From Oleispira sp963851095 (GTDB taxonomy: Bacteria > Pseudomonadota > Gammaproteobacteria > Pseudomonadales > Oceanobacteraceae): DNA of 64,000 nt. Shown here piece after piece: positions 7,911-15,504 of the stretch (positions are counted from its first letter, which is position 1; the number at the start of each line of letters is the position of its first letter). The DNA lies in assembly GCA_963851095.1 (NCBI GenBank), contig CAWKOX010000007.1, positions 62,001-126,000 on the forward strand, in the 5' to 3' direction. Both the position numbers and the translations under genes were made by a program. The notes under the pieces were generated by a model. The model was not told where the DNA came from and ran no database searches. It saw only the letters and a program-made list of their open reading frames with translations.

Positions 7911-9086
7911 TTGTTATATTTACTATCGTCACTGTTACGTGCTATTCGATTTATCTCTATAGAAGTTAGAGGTATCTGTCTTGCGTTAATTCTATGCTTT
8001 ACAATTTCAGCTTATGCAGAGGATTTCTGTGCTACTGATTCCCAAGCTGAAGCACTTTTACCTGATTATGGCTTTGTAGCTGATTGGGGGTTCAGGGTCG
8101 ATAAATTATATATAGGTGAAAATGACCAAAACTTCGAGATTCATCAGCGGCCTGAAATAGAATACGAATATGATGAGCGTATTGTGTATGACGAAGAGCC
8201 GGTAACGATCGCGAAGTTTTGGCAGGGTTGTGAATCATTTATTGGTCGCCAGCAAGAGTGTGAGTCTGATGATAATATTACACTAACGTTATCTCCCGAT
8301 GATTTAAATAGCGCACTAAATAATTACGGAGTTCCTATTAATAACAATCTCGAGAAAATTCAGGATTTACCAAATCAAATTATTGAGTATTTTGTCGCTT
8401 CTGAAACTCCTCTTATAGAAAAAATGTTTAACATATCAATGACTAAAAGTGAGTTGGCAGATCGGGGAGATTTCAAGCAGTTGGGTTTTAGGCATGCATT
8501 ACGTTATACCTGGGATGTGAACGGGGTAGTCGCACCATTATATTTTGAAAATTTACAGATGCCATGGCGATTGCTCTATTCAAGTGGCTTTTTTATTAAT
8601 TTTAAAACAATCATAAAGTTTGGTTTTCTCTATCCTGGGCAAGATGAACCTACATATGTCGCGAATAGGGAATTACTTGGAAGATCATCTGGATATGATA
8701 CGTTATATAGTGCTGATAATACGGTGGGTCATTTTGAATATTTACCAAGTGATATAGTGGACGTTGAATATATTTTAAAAAATTTGCCTTATTTAAATGA
8801 GGGTTTTAATATGAATTATTGCACTAAAATGAGTCTGGGGCAGATAATGAATGGCTGGCTATTATATGAAAATCAAGGCGTAGATAAAATGATTCTTCAT
8901 ATTGAAACGCAATACTCAATCATTAATAGTAAGACCGTGAAAAATTTCAACCCGAAAGAATATATGGATAGAGACCTAACCCTACCTTCCAAAAAAGATG
9001 CAGGTAGTCTTTATTACTTATTAATAGGTTTAATGATGCTAGCCTTGAAGCGAGGTTCTAAAAAACTGAAGCAACGTAGATCTTAA
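7911..9086 (+). CDS. Exported protein of unknown function, paralogue B, GlyGly-CTERM-like tail
   Basis: 391 residues starting at TTG 7911, 8 bases after AAAAAGGA. The N-terminus has a long basic/hydrophobic lead (about 36 residues) ending near AYAED, a plausible signal peptide. It aligns over its whole length with the preceding protein: VADWGFRVDKL, HQRPEIEYEYD, KFWQGCESFIGRQ, GDFKQLGFRHAL, NPKEYMDRDLTLP. The C-terminus is DAGSLYYLLIGLMMLALKRG followed by a strongly basic tail, again a sorting-signal layout although AGS replaces GGS. The gap from the upstream gene is 34 bases, so the two are probably co-transcribed and arose by tandem duplication. No enzymatic motif is visible. Sequence is AT-rich with relaxed codon use, suggesting acquired or fast-evolving genes. 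Confidence 0.75.
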   Translation: MLYLLSSLLRAIRFISIEVRGICLALILCFTISAYAEDFCATDSQAEALLPDYGFVADWGFRVDKLYIGENDQNFEIHQRPEIEYEYDERIVYDEEPVTIAKFWQGCESFIGRQQECESDDNITLTLSPDDLNSALNNYGVPINNNLEKIQDLPNQIIEYFVASETPLIEKMFNISMTKSELADRGDFKQLGFRHALRYTWDVNGVVAPLYFENLQMPWRLLYSSGFFINFKTIIKFGFLYPGQDEPTYVANRELLGRSSGYDTLYSADNTVGHFEYLPSDIVDVEYILKNLPYLNEGFNMNYCTKMSLGQIMNGWLLYENQGVDKMILHIETQYSIINSKTVKNFNPKEYMDRDLTLPSKKDAGSLYYLLIGLMMLALKRGSKKLKQRRS

Positions 9087-9100
9087 TCCGATAGTTAAGT

Positions 9101-9128
9101 TTGCAATCTTAAAATACTGAGTTATGAT
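9101..9128 (+). promoter_or_regulatory. Predicted sigma70 promoter of the aromatic leader
   Basis: TTGCAA at 9101-9106, a 16-bp spacer and TATGAT at 9123-9128. Transcription would begin near 9135, which is also the first possible ATG of the leader peptide, so either the leader is translated from a leaderless message or it starts at the internal ATG 9198. Predicted by eye. Confidence 0.5.
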
Positions 9129-9134
9129 GAAGGT

Positions 9135-9281
9135 ATGAAAACATTAAACGCTGTGACTAAACTGACATTACTTACTCGCTCTGCTTCAAGCAGCGAGATG
9201 TCTGTTCCTGCGTCTAAATTGTATTGGTGCTTTGCCGAGTATTTCTGGGGCTATTTTAGCTTCAAGCTGGGTCGCACTTGA
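9135..9281 (+). CDS. Aromatic-rich leader peptide of an attenuator
   Basis: A 48-codon frame, too short for normal gene calling. Its last third is packed with the three aromatic amino acids: LYWCFAEYFWGYFSFKLGRT contains 3 Tyr, 2 Trp and 5 Phe in 20 residues. It stops at 9279-9281, about 24 bases before a set of mutually exclusive hairpins and a terminator, and lies directly upstream of a DAHP synthase, the entry step of aromatic biosynthesis. This is the classical layout for transcription attenuation: ribosome stalling when charged aromatic tRNAs are scarce lets the antiterminator form. AAGG sits only 1 base before ATG 9135; a start at ATG 9198 would give a 27-residue peptide with the same aromatic run. 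The start is therefore unsure; the aromatic segment is not. Confidence 0.78.
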   Translation: MKTLNAVTKLTLLTRSASSSEMSVPASKLYWCFAEYFWGYFSFKLGRT

Positions 9282-9304
9282 TATTCGCAATATAGAATTC
9301 ATAG

Positions 9305-9371
9305 GCAGCCTGGCACTTCAGCCAGCTGCTTAAAGAACCCCGATTAGCAGCTAGCTGGTCGGGGTTTTTTT
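9305..9371 (+). promoter_or_regulatory. Transcription attenuator: pause hairpin, antiterminator, terminator
   Basis: Three alternative pairings are visible. The pause hairpin pairs GCAGC-C-TGGC (9305-9314) with GCCAGCTGC (9321-9329). The antiterminator pairs the right arm of that hairpin, CCAGCTGCT (9322-9330), with AGCAGCT or AGCTGG in 9346-9358. The terminator pairs AACCCCGA (9336-9343) with TCGGGGTT (9359-9366), followed by a T-run. Because the antiterminator uses the terminator loop and the space beside its left arm, the structures compete as in trp/phe attenuators. Confidence 0.75.
9336..9371 (+). terminator. Rho-independent terminator of the attenuator
   Basis: An 8-bp GC-rich stem, AACCCCGA/TCGGGGTT, with a 15-base loop and seven consecutive T from 9365. 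It lies about 80 bases before the DAHP synthase start, in the leader rather than after a gene. Confidence 0.88.
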
Positions 9372-9448
9372 ATGCCTTTAAGTAATTTAACTGATGTAAT
9401 TAATAACCAAATGGGTTGTGCATCTGGGGAAAAATTTAGGAGAGCAAA

Positions 9449-10542
9449 ATGAATACACAAACAGGTACAGCACCTAAAAAGACTAAATCACTTGCCGCGA
9501 TTAGACCTCTGCCTAGTCCAAGACAGCTGAAACAAGCCTTGCCGTTATCCGACGCATTGCAGTTGCAGGTTGATCAGCAGCGTCAGCAAATACGCCAGTT
9601 ATTACAAGGCAATGATGATCGCTTATTAATTATTACAGGGCCATGCTCACTGCACGATCCTGAGGCCGCGTTAGATTACGGTAAGCGCTTGGTCGCGTTA
9701 AACGAAAAGCTGTCTGACCGTTTATTGATTGTGATGCGCGCTTACGTTGAAAAACCAAGAACGACAACGGGCTGGAAGGGTCTAGCATACGATCCAGATC
9801 GCGATTCAGTGCATGACGGCGCCGGTGATATCAATAAAGGGTTAGAGGTTTCTCGACGCTTATTATTGCAGTTGGTCGAGCTTGGTTTGCCTTTGGCAAC
9901 AGAGGCGTTGAATCCTATGACCATGATGTACTTGGAAGATTTAATCAGCTGGACGGCCATTGGTGCACGCACCGCAGAGTCGCAAATTCATCGTGAAATG
10001 ATCAGCCATCTTGTCTATGCCTGTCGGTATTAAAAACGGTACTGATGGCTCAGCTGATACCGCCGTGAATGCGATGGTTTCGGCCAGTCGTAGCCATCAT
10101 TGCTTAGGTATGGATGTTGATGGCAATATCGCGATGCTGGATACACCAGGAAACTCAGATACCCACATGGTACTGCGTGGTGGACGTCACTTAACAAACT
10201 ACGATGCAAAGAGTATTCAGCAAACATTAGAACATACTGAATACGGCTAAAGAAAAAAATGATATTCATGCGAAAGTCATTGTTGATTGCAGTCATGATA
10301 ATGCGCAGAAACAGCATGAGCGACAGTTGGATATTGCTACCGAGGTTGTTCAGCAGCGCATCGAAGGTAATCGTGCAATTTCAGGTTTGATGCTAGAGAG
10401 CTTCATTCATGCGGGTAAGCAAGGTATGAAAGGGCCTAATAATCAAGGTCTTGAATACGGTGTTTCGATTACAGATCCTTGTATCAGCTGGGAGCAAACT
10501 GAAACGTTATTAACGGCGATTCATCAGCAAATGAAGGTTTAG
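9449..10542 (+). pseudogene. aroG: DAHP synthase class I (AroF/G/H type), two +1 frameshifts
   Basis: Three consecutive frames together encode one complete class I 3-deoxy-D-arabino-heptulosonate-7-phosphate synthase, which joins phosphoenolpyruvate and erythrose 4-phosphate. Frame 1 carries LLIITGPCSLHDPEAALDYG and RAYVEKPRTTTGWKG to IGARTAESQIHRE. An extra base near 10011-10014 shifts to a second frame with MPVGIKNGTDGS and MVLRGGRH-x-x-NYDAKS. A second extra base near 10236-10247 shifts to a third frame with VIVDCSHDNAQKQ, GLMLESFIHAG and YGVSITDPCISWEQT. Removing both bases gives 363 codons, close to the 350 of AroG. ATG 9449 follows AGGAGAG. All catalytic and metal-binding motifs survive, so decay is recent or the two insertions are sequence errors; neither lies in a homopolymer. 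Which feedback type (Phe, Tyr, Trp) is not determined; the leader contains all three aromatic codons. Confidence 0.85.
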
Positions 10543-10579
10543 TAGAAGGTTCAGTAATAGGTCTAACGGTGGGCTTTGA

Positions 10580-12130
10580 TTAGACGGGCTGTTTTGTGTA
10601 TTTCGCAATGATACGAAACAGCTCCGCGCGATTGATGGGTTTCGTAATCACTTCATTCATGCCGGCATTCATACAGGCTTTTATATCGTCTTCCATAACG
10701 CTGGCGGTTAATCCTAAAATCGGTAACTGAGCATAGGCTGGATTCTTTCGTAATACCTTGGTCGTTTCTAGGCCATCAAGTACAGGCATGTGCCAATCCA
10801 TTAAGATAAGTTTAAACGCTTTCTTTTGGCAGAGTTCGAGTGCTTCTTCGCCATGGTTTGCTAATGTGATGATTGCACCGGTTTGGCGCAGTATTTTATT
10901 TAATACAATTTGGTTGGTTGGATTGTCTTCAACGATGAGTATGTTGATGTTGTCTAAGTGCAGCGTAACAGGCTTTGGTATAGGCAGGCTGCCTCCAGTA
11001 GCGTGTTGATAAGTAATTGAGAATGAGCAGCGAGTGCCTTGACCGAAGGTGCTGGTTAACGTGATATCTCCTTGCATAAGTTCAACCAGGTTTTTGCTGA
11101 TCGCAAGACCTAAACCGTTACCTTCAAATTGTCGGGTTGTTGAATCATCGATTTGGCTAAAAGGCTTGAACAGCTTTTTCTTATCGCTTGCTAAAATACC
11201 AATGCCACTATCGACGACAGTAAATATTAGCTGTTGTTGCTCGCTGTTGTGTTCAAGAGAAATCGATACACTGCCTTTTGGAGTAAACTTAATCGCATTA
11301 TTGACGATGTTTAATAATACTTGTTTGATGCGATCGGGGTCACCATTAATAACGTCTGGAATGGTATCACTGATAGAAATATTAAGATCAATGGCTTTTA
11401 CTTCTGCGCTATTGGTGATTATTCTCACCACTGATTGAATCAGCGCAGTTGGAGAGAAGTCTTTGTGCTGTAAGGTGATTTTTCCACTACCGACCTTGGC
11501 ATATTGTAGAATATCGCTGGTCTGAGTTGATAGCGCTGCAGTTGAGCTTTCAATGATACTCAACAGCTCTATACGCTCTTGCTCATCGGTTGTTTCTTTT
11601 AATAGCTCTATTGCGCATTGAATACCATTTAATGGTGTGCGCATTTCATGGCTCATATTGGCGAGAAAGGTGGTTTTCACTTGGTTGGCTTTTTCAGCCT
11701 CCCTAGCAGATTTTTCGGCCGCTTGTTTGGCGTTTTTAAGTTCGGTAATGTTGCGCGAAATACCAAAGATGTACTCTGTAATACCCTCATCATTATTGAT
11801 GGGAGACAGCATGGTGCTCCAGTGACGAATACTGCCATCACCGCTGGTAAAAGCTTCACTCTCTTCATATTGTGTGGGGAGTTGTTGTTGAATACAGCGT
11901 AAATAATTGGGTACGACAAAGTTATACACATCTGCGGGTAATACTTCACTTAATGGCTTACCAAAATGCTCTAGCGCTTCGATGCTTACCGCTTCCTGTT
12001 GTGCCTCGTTGGTGCTGACAACATGAAACTCTTCACCAATGACTTTTAATATGAACATGTTATCCAGTGACTTCTTCCAAAGTTTAGAAAAGAGGCTGGT
12101 TTCAAGCATGCTTCTTTCTTTCACGCCCAT
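10580..12130 (-). CDS. Hybrid sensor histidine kinase (PAS-HisKA-HATPase-receiver)
   Basis: 516 residues without membrane segments, so a cytoplasmic sensor. Order: PAS domain (about 20-135, ending in YIFGISRNITELKNAK), HisKA with the phospho-acceptor in FLANMSHEMRTPLNGIQ (about 155-175), HATPase with N box VVNNAIKFTP, G boxes DSGIGI and GNGLGLAISK, and a receiver domain (about 395-510) with the phospho-Asp in LILMDWHMPVLDG and the conserved Lys in NEVITKPIN. No HPt domain is attached, so the relay needs a separate partner. ATG 12130 is the farthest start; the ATG at 12109 has AAAGAAAG before it and removes only seven residues. Divergent from the acyltransferase gene by 249 bp. Signal and output unknown. 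Confidence 0.9.
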   Translation of the reverse strand: MGVKERSMLETSLFSKLWKKSLDNMFILKVIGEEFHVVSTNEAQQEAVSIEALEHFGKPLSEVLPADVYNFVVPNYLRCIQQQLPTQYEESEAFTSGDGSIRHWSTMLSPINNDEGITEYIFGISRNITELKNAKQAAEKSAREAEKANQVKTTFLANMSHEMRTPLNGIQCAIELLKETTDEQERIELLSIIESSTAALSTQTSDILQYAKVGSGKITLQHKDFSPTALIQSVVRIITNSAEVKAIDLNISISDTIPDVINGDPDRIKQVLLNIVNNAIKFTPKGSVSISLEHNSEQQQLIFTVVDSGIGILASDKKKLFKPFSQIDDSTTRQFEGNGLGLAISKNLVELMQGDITLTSTFGQGTRCSFSITYQHATGGSLPIPKPVTLHLDNINILIVEDNPTNQIVLNKILRQTGAIITLANHGEEALELCQKKAFKLILMDWHMPVLDGLETTKVLRKNPAYAQLPILGLTASVMEDDIKACMNAGMNEVITKPINRAELFRIIAKYTKQPV

Positions 12131-12379
12131 GTTCTGATCCTTTGAATGAAGAGGATTGTTTTAGCCTAACGATCTAATCGAGTAACTCACTTATTATAAT
12201 AGACTAATATCAAGAGGCTCGATTGTGCAGCTATTTCATTATTAATTCCACCGGGGAATATCACTATTGTTAATACAGCGGATTTGATGAAAATATCGAG
12301 ATCAAGGCAACAAGGTGGTATTCTAGCGGCTTAATTTTAACCACTTCTGACTCTACAAAAACAATTTATAGGAATAGCT

Positions 12380-13264
12380 GTGAAGAATCTTGTTGTTTAT
12401 ATGGGTATTGGTCTTATACGTTTAGTATCTTTTTTGCCATTACCTGCAGCGCATGCACTAGGGGCTCTAATTGGTAAGATACTGTGGTTCACCGACAGTT
12501 CTCGTATCGCTAAAATCAATTTACGTATCTGTTACCCAAATCATAGTGAAGAGCAAATCGAGCAGTTAGCCCGTGAAAGTTTAATCGCGCTGGGCAAGAC
12601 GTTTACCGAAATGGGAATGTCATGGATGTGGCCAATACCCAAAGTACAAAAGTTGATCACTCAGGTTGAGGGGCTAGAGCACCTCGAAAAGGCGCTAGAA
12701 GAAAAGCAGGGGATTATCTTAATCGCTCCGCATCTAGGTAATTGGGAAGTACTAAATCACTTTTTCCGCCAGTACCTCTACATGACGGTTATGTATAAAC
12801 CCGCTAAAATCCCTGCGCTGGATAAGTTCATTTTTAGTACCCGTAAACGTGTAGAAGTGGGTTTGGTGCCGGCAGACCGCAGTGGTGTAGAGTCTTTATA
12901 TGCACTGCTAGCCAAAAAAGAAGTCATTGCGGTATTACCAGACCAAGAGCCAGGTTTAAAGAGCGGCGTATTTGCGCCCTTCTTTGGTCAAACTGCATTA
13001 ACCGGCAAGCTTATTGGTGAGTTAGCCAATAATACGCCCGCAGCACTATTATGTTGTTACGCCAAGCGTTTAGACGATGGTAATTATGGTGTGGTGGTGA
13101 AGCCTGCCCATAAAGATATTCGTAATACCGATGAAGTCGCTGCGGCTACTGCGCTGAATGCAAGTATTGAAGAATGTATTAATGACTGCCCTGAACAATA
13201 TCAGTGGAACTACAAGCGTTTTCGCCGACAGCCAGAAGGGCGTTCTAACTTCTATAAAAAATAG
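12380..13264 (+). CDS. Lipid A biosynthesis late acyltransferase (LpxL/LpxM family)
   Basis: 294 residues, the normal length for the HtrB/MsbB (LpxL/LpxM) family. A hydrophobic N-terminal helix (VVYMGIGLIRLVSFLPLP) anchors it to the inner membrane. The catalytic H-x4-E is seen in APHLGNWEVLN, and the second conserved block is MYKPAKIPALD followed later by LPDQEPG and FGQTALTG. It transfers a secondary acyl chain from acyl-ACP to Kdo2-lipid IVA. LpxL versus LpxM cannot be resolved by eye. Start GTG 12380 follows AGGAAT at suitable spacing. A terminator lies directly downstream, so it is probably monocistronic. Confidence 0.88.
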   Translation: MKNLVVYMGIGLIRLVSFLPLPAAHALGALIGKILWFTDSSRIAKINLRICYPNHSEEQIEQLARESLIALGKTFTEMGMSWMWPIPKVQKLITQVEGLEHLEKALEEKQGIILIAPHLGNWEVLNHFFRQYLYMTVMYKPAKIPALDKFIFSTRKRVEVGLVPADRSGVESLYALLAKKEVIAVLPDQEPGLKSGVFAPFFGQTALTGKLIGELANNTPAALLCCYAKRLDDGNYGVVVKPAHKDIRNTDEVAAATALNASIEECINDCPEQYQWNYKRFRRQPEGRSNFYKK

Positions 13265-13309
13265 AAAGCGTTTTCTTCTCTAATTCCTGATCATTTAATT
13301 TTTAGTATC

Positions 13310-13353
13310 AACCAGCGCATATCTTTTGAGATTTAGGCGCTGGTTTTGTTTAT
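13310..13353 (+). terminator. Intrinsic terminator after the acyltransferase
   Basis: Stem AACCAGCGC (13310-13318) with GCGCTGGTT (13337-13345), an inner ATCT/AGAT pairing in the loop, then TTGTTTAT. It ends 29 bases before the likely rhlE start, so rhlE needs its own promoter or reads through it. Confidence 0.8.
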
Positions 13354-13381
13354 AGCGCCTGTAAGCGCGAAGGTACCCAAT

Positions 13382-14695
13382 ATGTCATTTTCTTCATTAA
13401 ATTTAGATGCACGCTTATTGTCTGGCTTAACCGCTGCTGGCTATGACCAGCCAACACCTATTCAAAGCGCTGCGATTCCTGCATTATTGGCGGGTAAAGA
13501 TGTAATGGCGGGGGCACAAACCGGTACCGGTAAAACAGCGGCTTTTGCACTGCCTATCTTGCATCGCTTATTGGCCATTCGTGAACAAAACCCTTTGGCT
13601 TCAGATGAAGTTCAGCCGTTACGCGCGTTAGTACTGGTGCCTACCCGTGAGCTGGCTCAGCAAGTCTATAAAAGCTTTGTGAAATATGGCGATGAAAGTG
13701 GGCTGAGCAGTGCGATTGCGTATGGTGGGATCAGTATTAATCCTCAAATCGATGCCTTGTCTGATGGCGTTGATGTGCTGGTGGCTACCCCTGGGCGTTT
13801 ATTAGACCTCATGCACAAGCAAGCAGTTAGCTTGTCGCAAGTACAGTTTTTGGTTTTTGATGAGGCCGATCGAATGTTGGACATGGGCTTTATTATTGAT
13901 ATTCAGCGCATTCTGAAGCATGTGCCTAGCGCTCGTCAGACCATGCTATTTTCGGCGACGTTTAATGAAGAAATCTTCACACTCAGTAAAAATATTCTAA
14001 AAGACCCTGAGTTAATTGAAGTAGATGCGCGTAATACCACCGCCTCGAAAGTAGAGCAGATGGTCTATGTGGTTGATGAAGATAAAAAGCGTGAGCTGAC
14101 GTCTTTCATGATTGGTTCCAAGAACTGGCAGCAGGTATTGATCTTTGTACGGACCAAGCAGGGCGCAGACGCGCTAGCCAAAGAAATGTGCAAAGACGGT
14201 ATAAAAACCCAATCCATTCACGGTGATAAGTCGCAAGGCGCGCGTGAGCGTGCTTTAGAAGAATTCAAAGAAGGTAAAGTACGCGCTTTGGTCGCTACTG
14301 ATGTTGCGGCGCGTGGTTTGGATATTCAGCAATTACAGTACGTGATTAACTATGAACTGCCGTACATTGCCGAAGATTATATTCATCGCATTGGCCGTAC
14401 TGGCCGTGCGGGGCTAGAAGGCTTAGCCGTTTCGTTAATGAGCATGGGTGAAGAGTATCTGTTAGAAGAAATTGAAGCGGTGCTGGATGATCGTGTGCCG
14501 CAGTCTTGGTACCCAGGTTATGAGCCCGATTTAACCAAGCCTGTACCCAAAAATAAAAAGAACTCACGCGCTGCGCAAAAAGGGCGTCAAAAGGCCCGTG
14601 CTTATGGTGAAAAAACGGGTAACCGCTCCAGTGCTAACAAAGGTGCAAATAACGGCGGTGGAAACCGTTCGGGTGGACGAAATAGACGCAGTTAA
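13382..14695 (+). CDS. rhlE: DEAD-box ATP-dependent RNA helicase RhlE
   Basis: 437 residues from ATG 13382, chosen because GAAGG stands 8 bases upstream and the protein then begins MSFSSLNL like other RhlE; a frame extension to 13346 overlaps the terminator. Helicase motifs in order: Q motif YDQPTPIQSAAIPALL, motif I AGAQTGTGKTAAF, Ia PTRELAQQV, Ib TPGRLLDLM, II VFDEADRMLDMGF, III FSATF, IV IFVRTK, V ATDVAARGLDI, VI YIHRIGRTGRAG. The tail is basic and low complexity (NKKNSRAAQKGRQKARAYG, then Asn/Gly/Arg-rich), typical for RNA contact. It unwinds short RNA duplexes in ribosome assembly and RNA decay. Confidence 0.93.
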   Translation: MSFSSLNLDARLLSGLTAAGYDQPTPIQSAAIPALLAGKDVMAGAQTGTGKTAAFALPILHRLLAIREQNPLASDEVQPLRALVLVPTRELAQQVYKSFVKYGDESGLSSAIAYGGISINPQIDALSDGVDVLVATPGRLLDLMHKQAVSLSQVQFLVFDEADRMLDMGFIIDIQRILKHVPSARQTMLFSATFNEEIFTLSKNILKDPELIEVDARNTTASKVEQMVYVVDEDKKRELTSFMIGSKNWQQVLIFVRTKQGADALAKEMCKDGIKTQSIHGDKSQGARERALEEFKEGKVRALVATDVAARGLDIQQLQYVINYELPYIAEDYIHRIGRTGRAGLEGLAVSLMSMGEEYLLEEIEAVLDDRVPQSWYPGYEPDLTKPVPKNKKNSRAAQKGRQKARAYGEKTGNRSSANKGANNGGGNRSGGRNRRS

Positions 14696-14731
14696 GCGTC
14701 GTTCAATGCCGCTTTGTGATTGCCGATAAAT

Positions 14732-14765
14732 AACAGCTGCGTATACTACGCGGCTGTTTCATTTT
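14732..14765 (+). terminator. Intrinsic terminator after rhlE
   Basis: Stem AACAGCTGCGTA (14732-14743) with TACGCGGCTGTT (14747-14758), one T.G wobble, 3-base loop, followed by TCATTTT. Confidence 0.8.
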
Positions 14766-14820
14766 GATCGCTTCACACCGTCAACGGTCATCCCCTTATT
14801 AGTCCCATTTTGAGAATATT

Positions 14821-15480
14821 ATGTCTAGCGCTTTCGCGTCTCGCTTCCAATTAGTTGTTGATCAATTAGCCCAAGGTAATAAAAAGCAGTTTGCTGAAAT
14901 TACTGGTAAATCAGCCTCGCATATTTATAAGATCTGCCGTGGCATGAGCCGTCCTTCGATGGCGTACTTGCAAGAACTGTATGATGACTACAAGGTTGAT
15001 TTAACCTGGTTATTAACCGGCGAACAAAGTGCGAGTTCACAGGTTGCGGGTACTCCACGCAATAGTGACCTAGTCTTTGCGCCGATGTTTGATGTGCAAG
15101 CATCAGCGGGTATGGGCAGTGACGTTGTCGCAGAAGATATTGAAGACTACTTTGCCTTTAATAAGGCGTTTCTATCACGCCAGTTAAATGTATCAGGTGA
15201 AGAATTGGTATTTGTGACAATTAGTGGCGACAGCATGTTGCCGACATTGCAGGATGGCGATCGTGTGCTGGTGGATATGTCACAAAAAGCGGTAAGCCAC
15301 GAAGGCTTGTATTTATTGCAAAGTGAAGACGGTTTAATGGCAAAGCGTTTGAGTGATAAAAATGGCACTTTATTGGTCGTGAGCGATAATTCTGACTATG
15401 AAAACTGGACTCTCACTGCTTCAGCAAGAGAGAGTAATCCAGTCGCAGGTAAAATTGTTTGGTGCGCTCGCAGTCTTTAA
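14821..15480 (+). CDS. S24-family repressor-like regulator with N-terminal HTH
   Basis: 219 residues. An N-terminal Cro/CI-type HTH (about 10-65, KKQFAEITGKSASHIYKICRGMSRPS) is followed by an S24 peptidase domain. The Ser nucleophile is in ISGDSMLPTLQDGDRVLVD and the catalytic Lys probably in LMAKRLS; a possible self-cleavage site is the Ala-Gly in QASAGMG. This is the architecture of phage CI/C2-type repressors that are inactivated through RecA, but no prophage genes lie nearby, so it is a stand-alone chromosomal regulator (as in PrtR/LexA-like relatives). Convergent with the chemoreceptor gene. Targets unknown. Confidence 0.85.
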   Translation: MSSAFASRFQLVVDQLAQGNKKQFAEITGKSASHIYKICRGMSRPSMAYLQELYDDYKVDLTWLLTGEQSASSQVAGTPRNSDLVFAPMFDVQASAGMGSDVVAEDIEDYFAFNKAFLSRQLNVSGEELVFVTISGDSMLPTLQDGDRVLVDMSQKAVSHEGLYLLQSEDGLMAKRLSDKNGTLLVVSDNSDYENWTLTASARESNPVAGKIVWCARSL

Positions 15481-15504
15481 TTTATATGAGTAAATCACTA
15501 GCGG

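Noticed and set aside
10011..10250. Programmed frameshifting in DAHP synthase
   Set aside because: No slippery heptamer or stimulatory structure is seen at either shift and two shifts would be needed; mutation or sequence error is simpler.
10030..10317. Minus-strand frame in the DAHP synthase region
   Set aside because: Antisense of a region whose plus-strand frames clearly encode DAHP synthase motifs.
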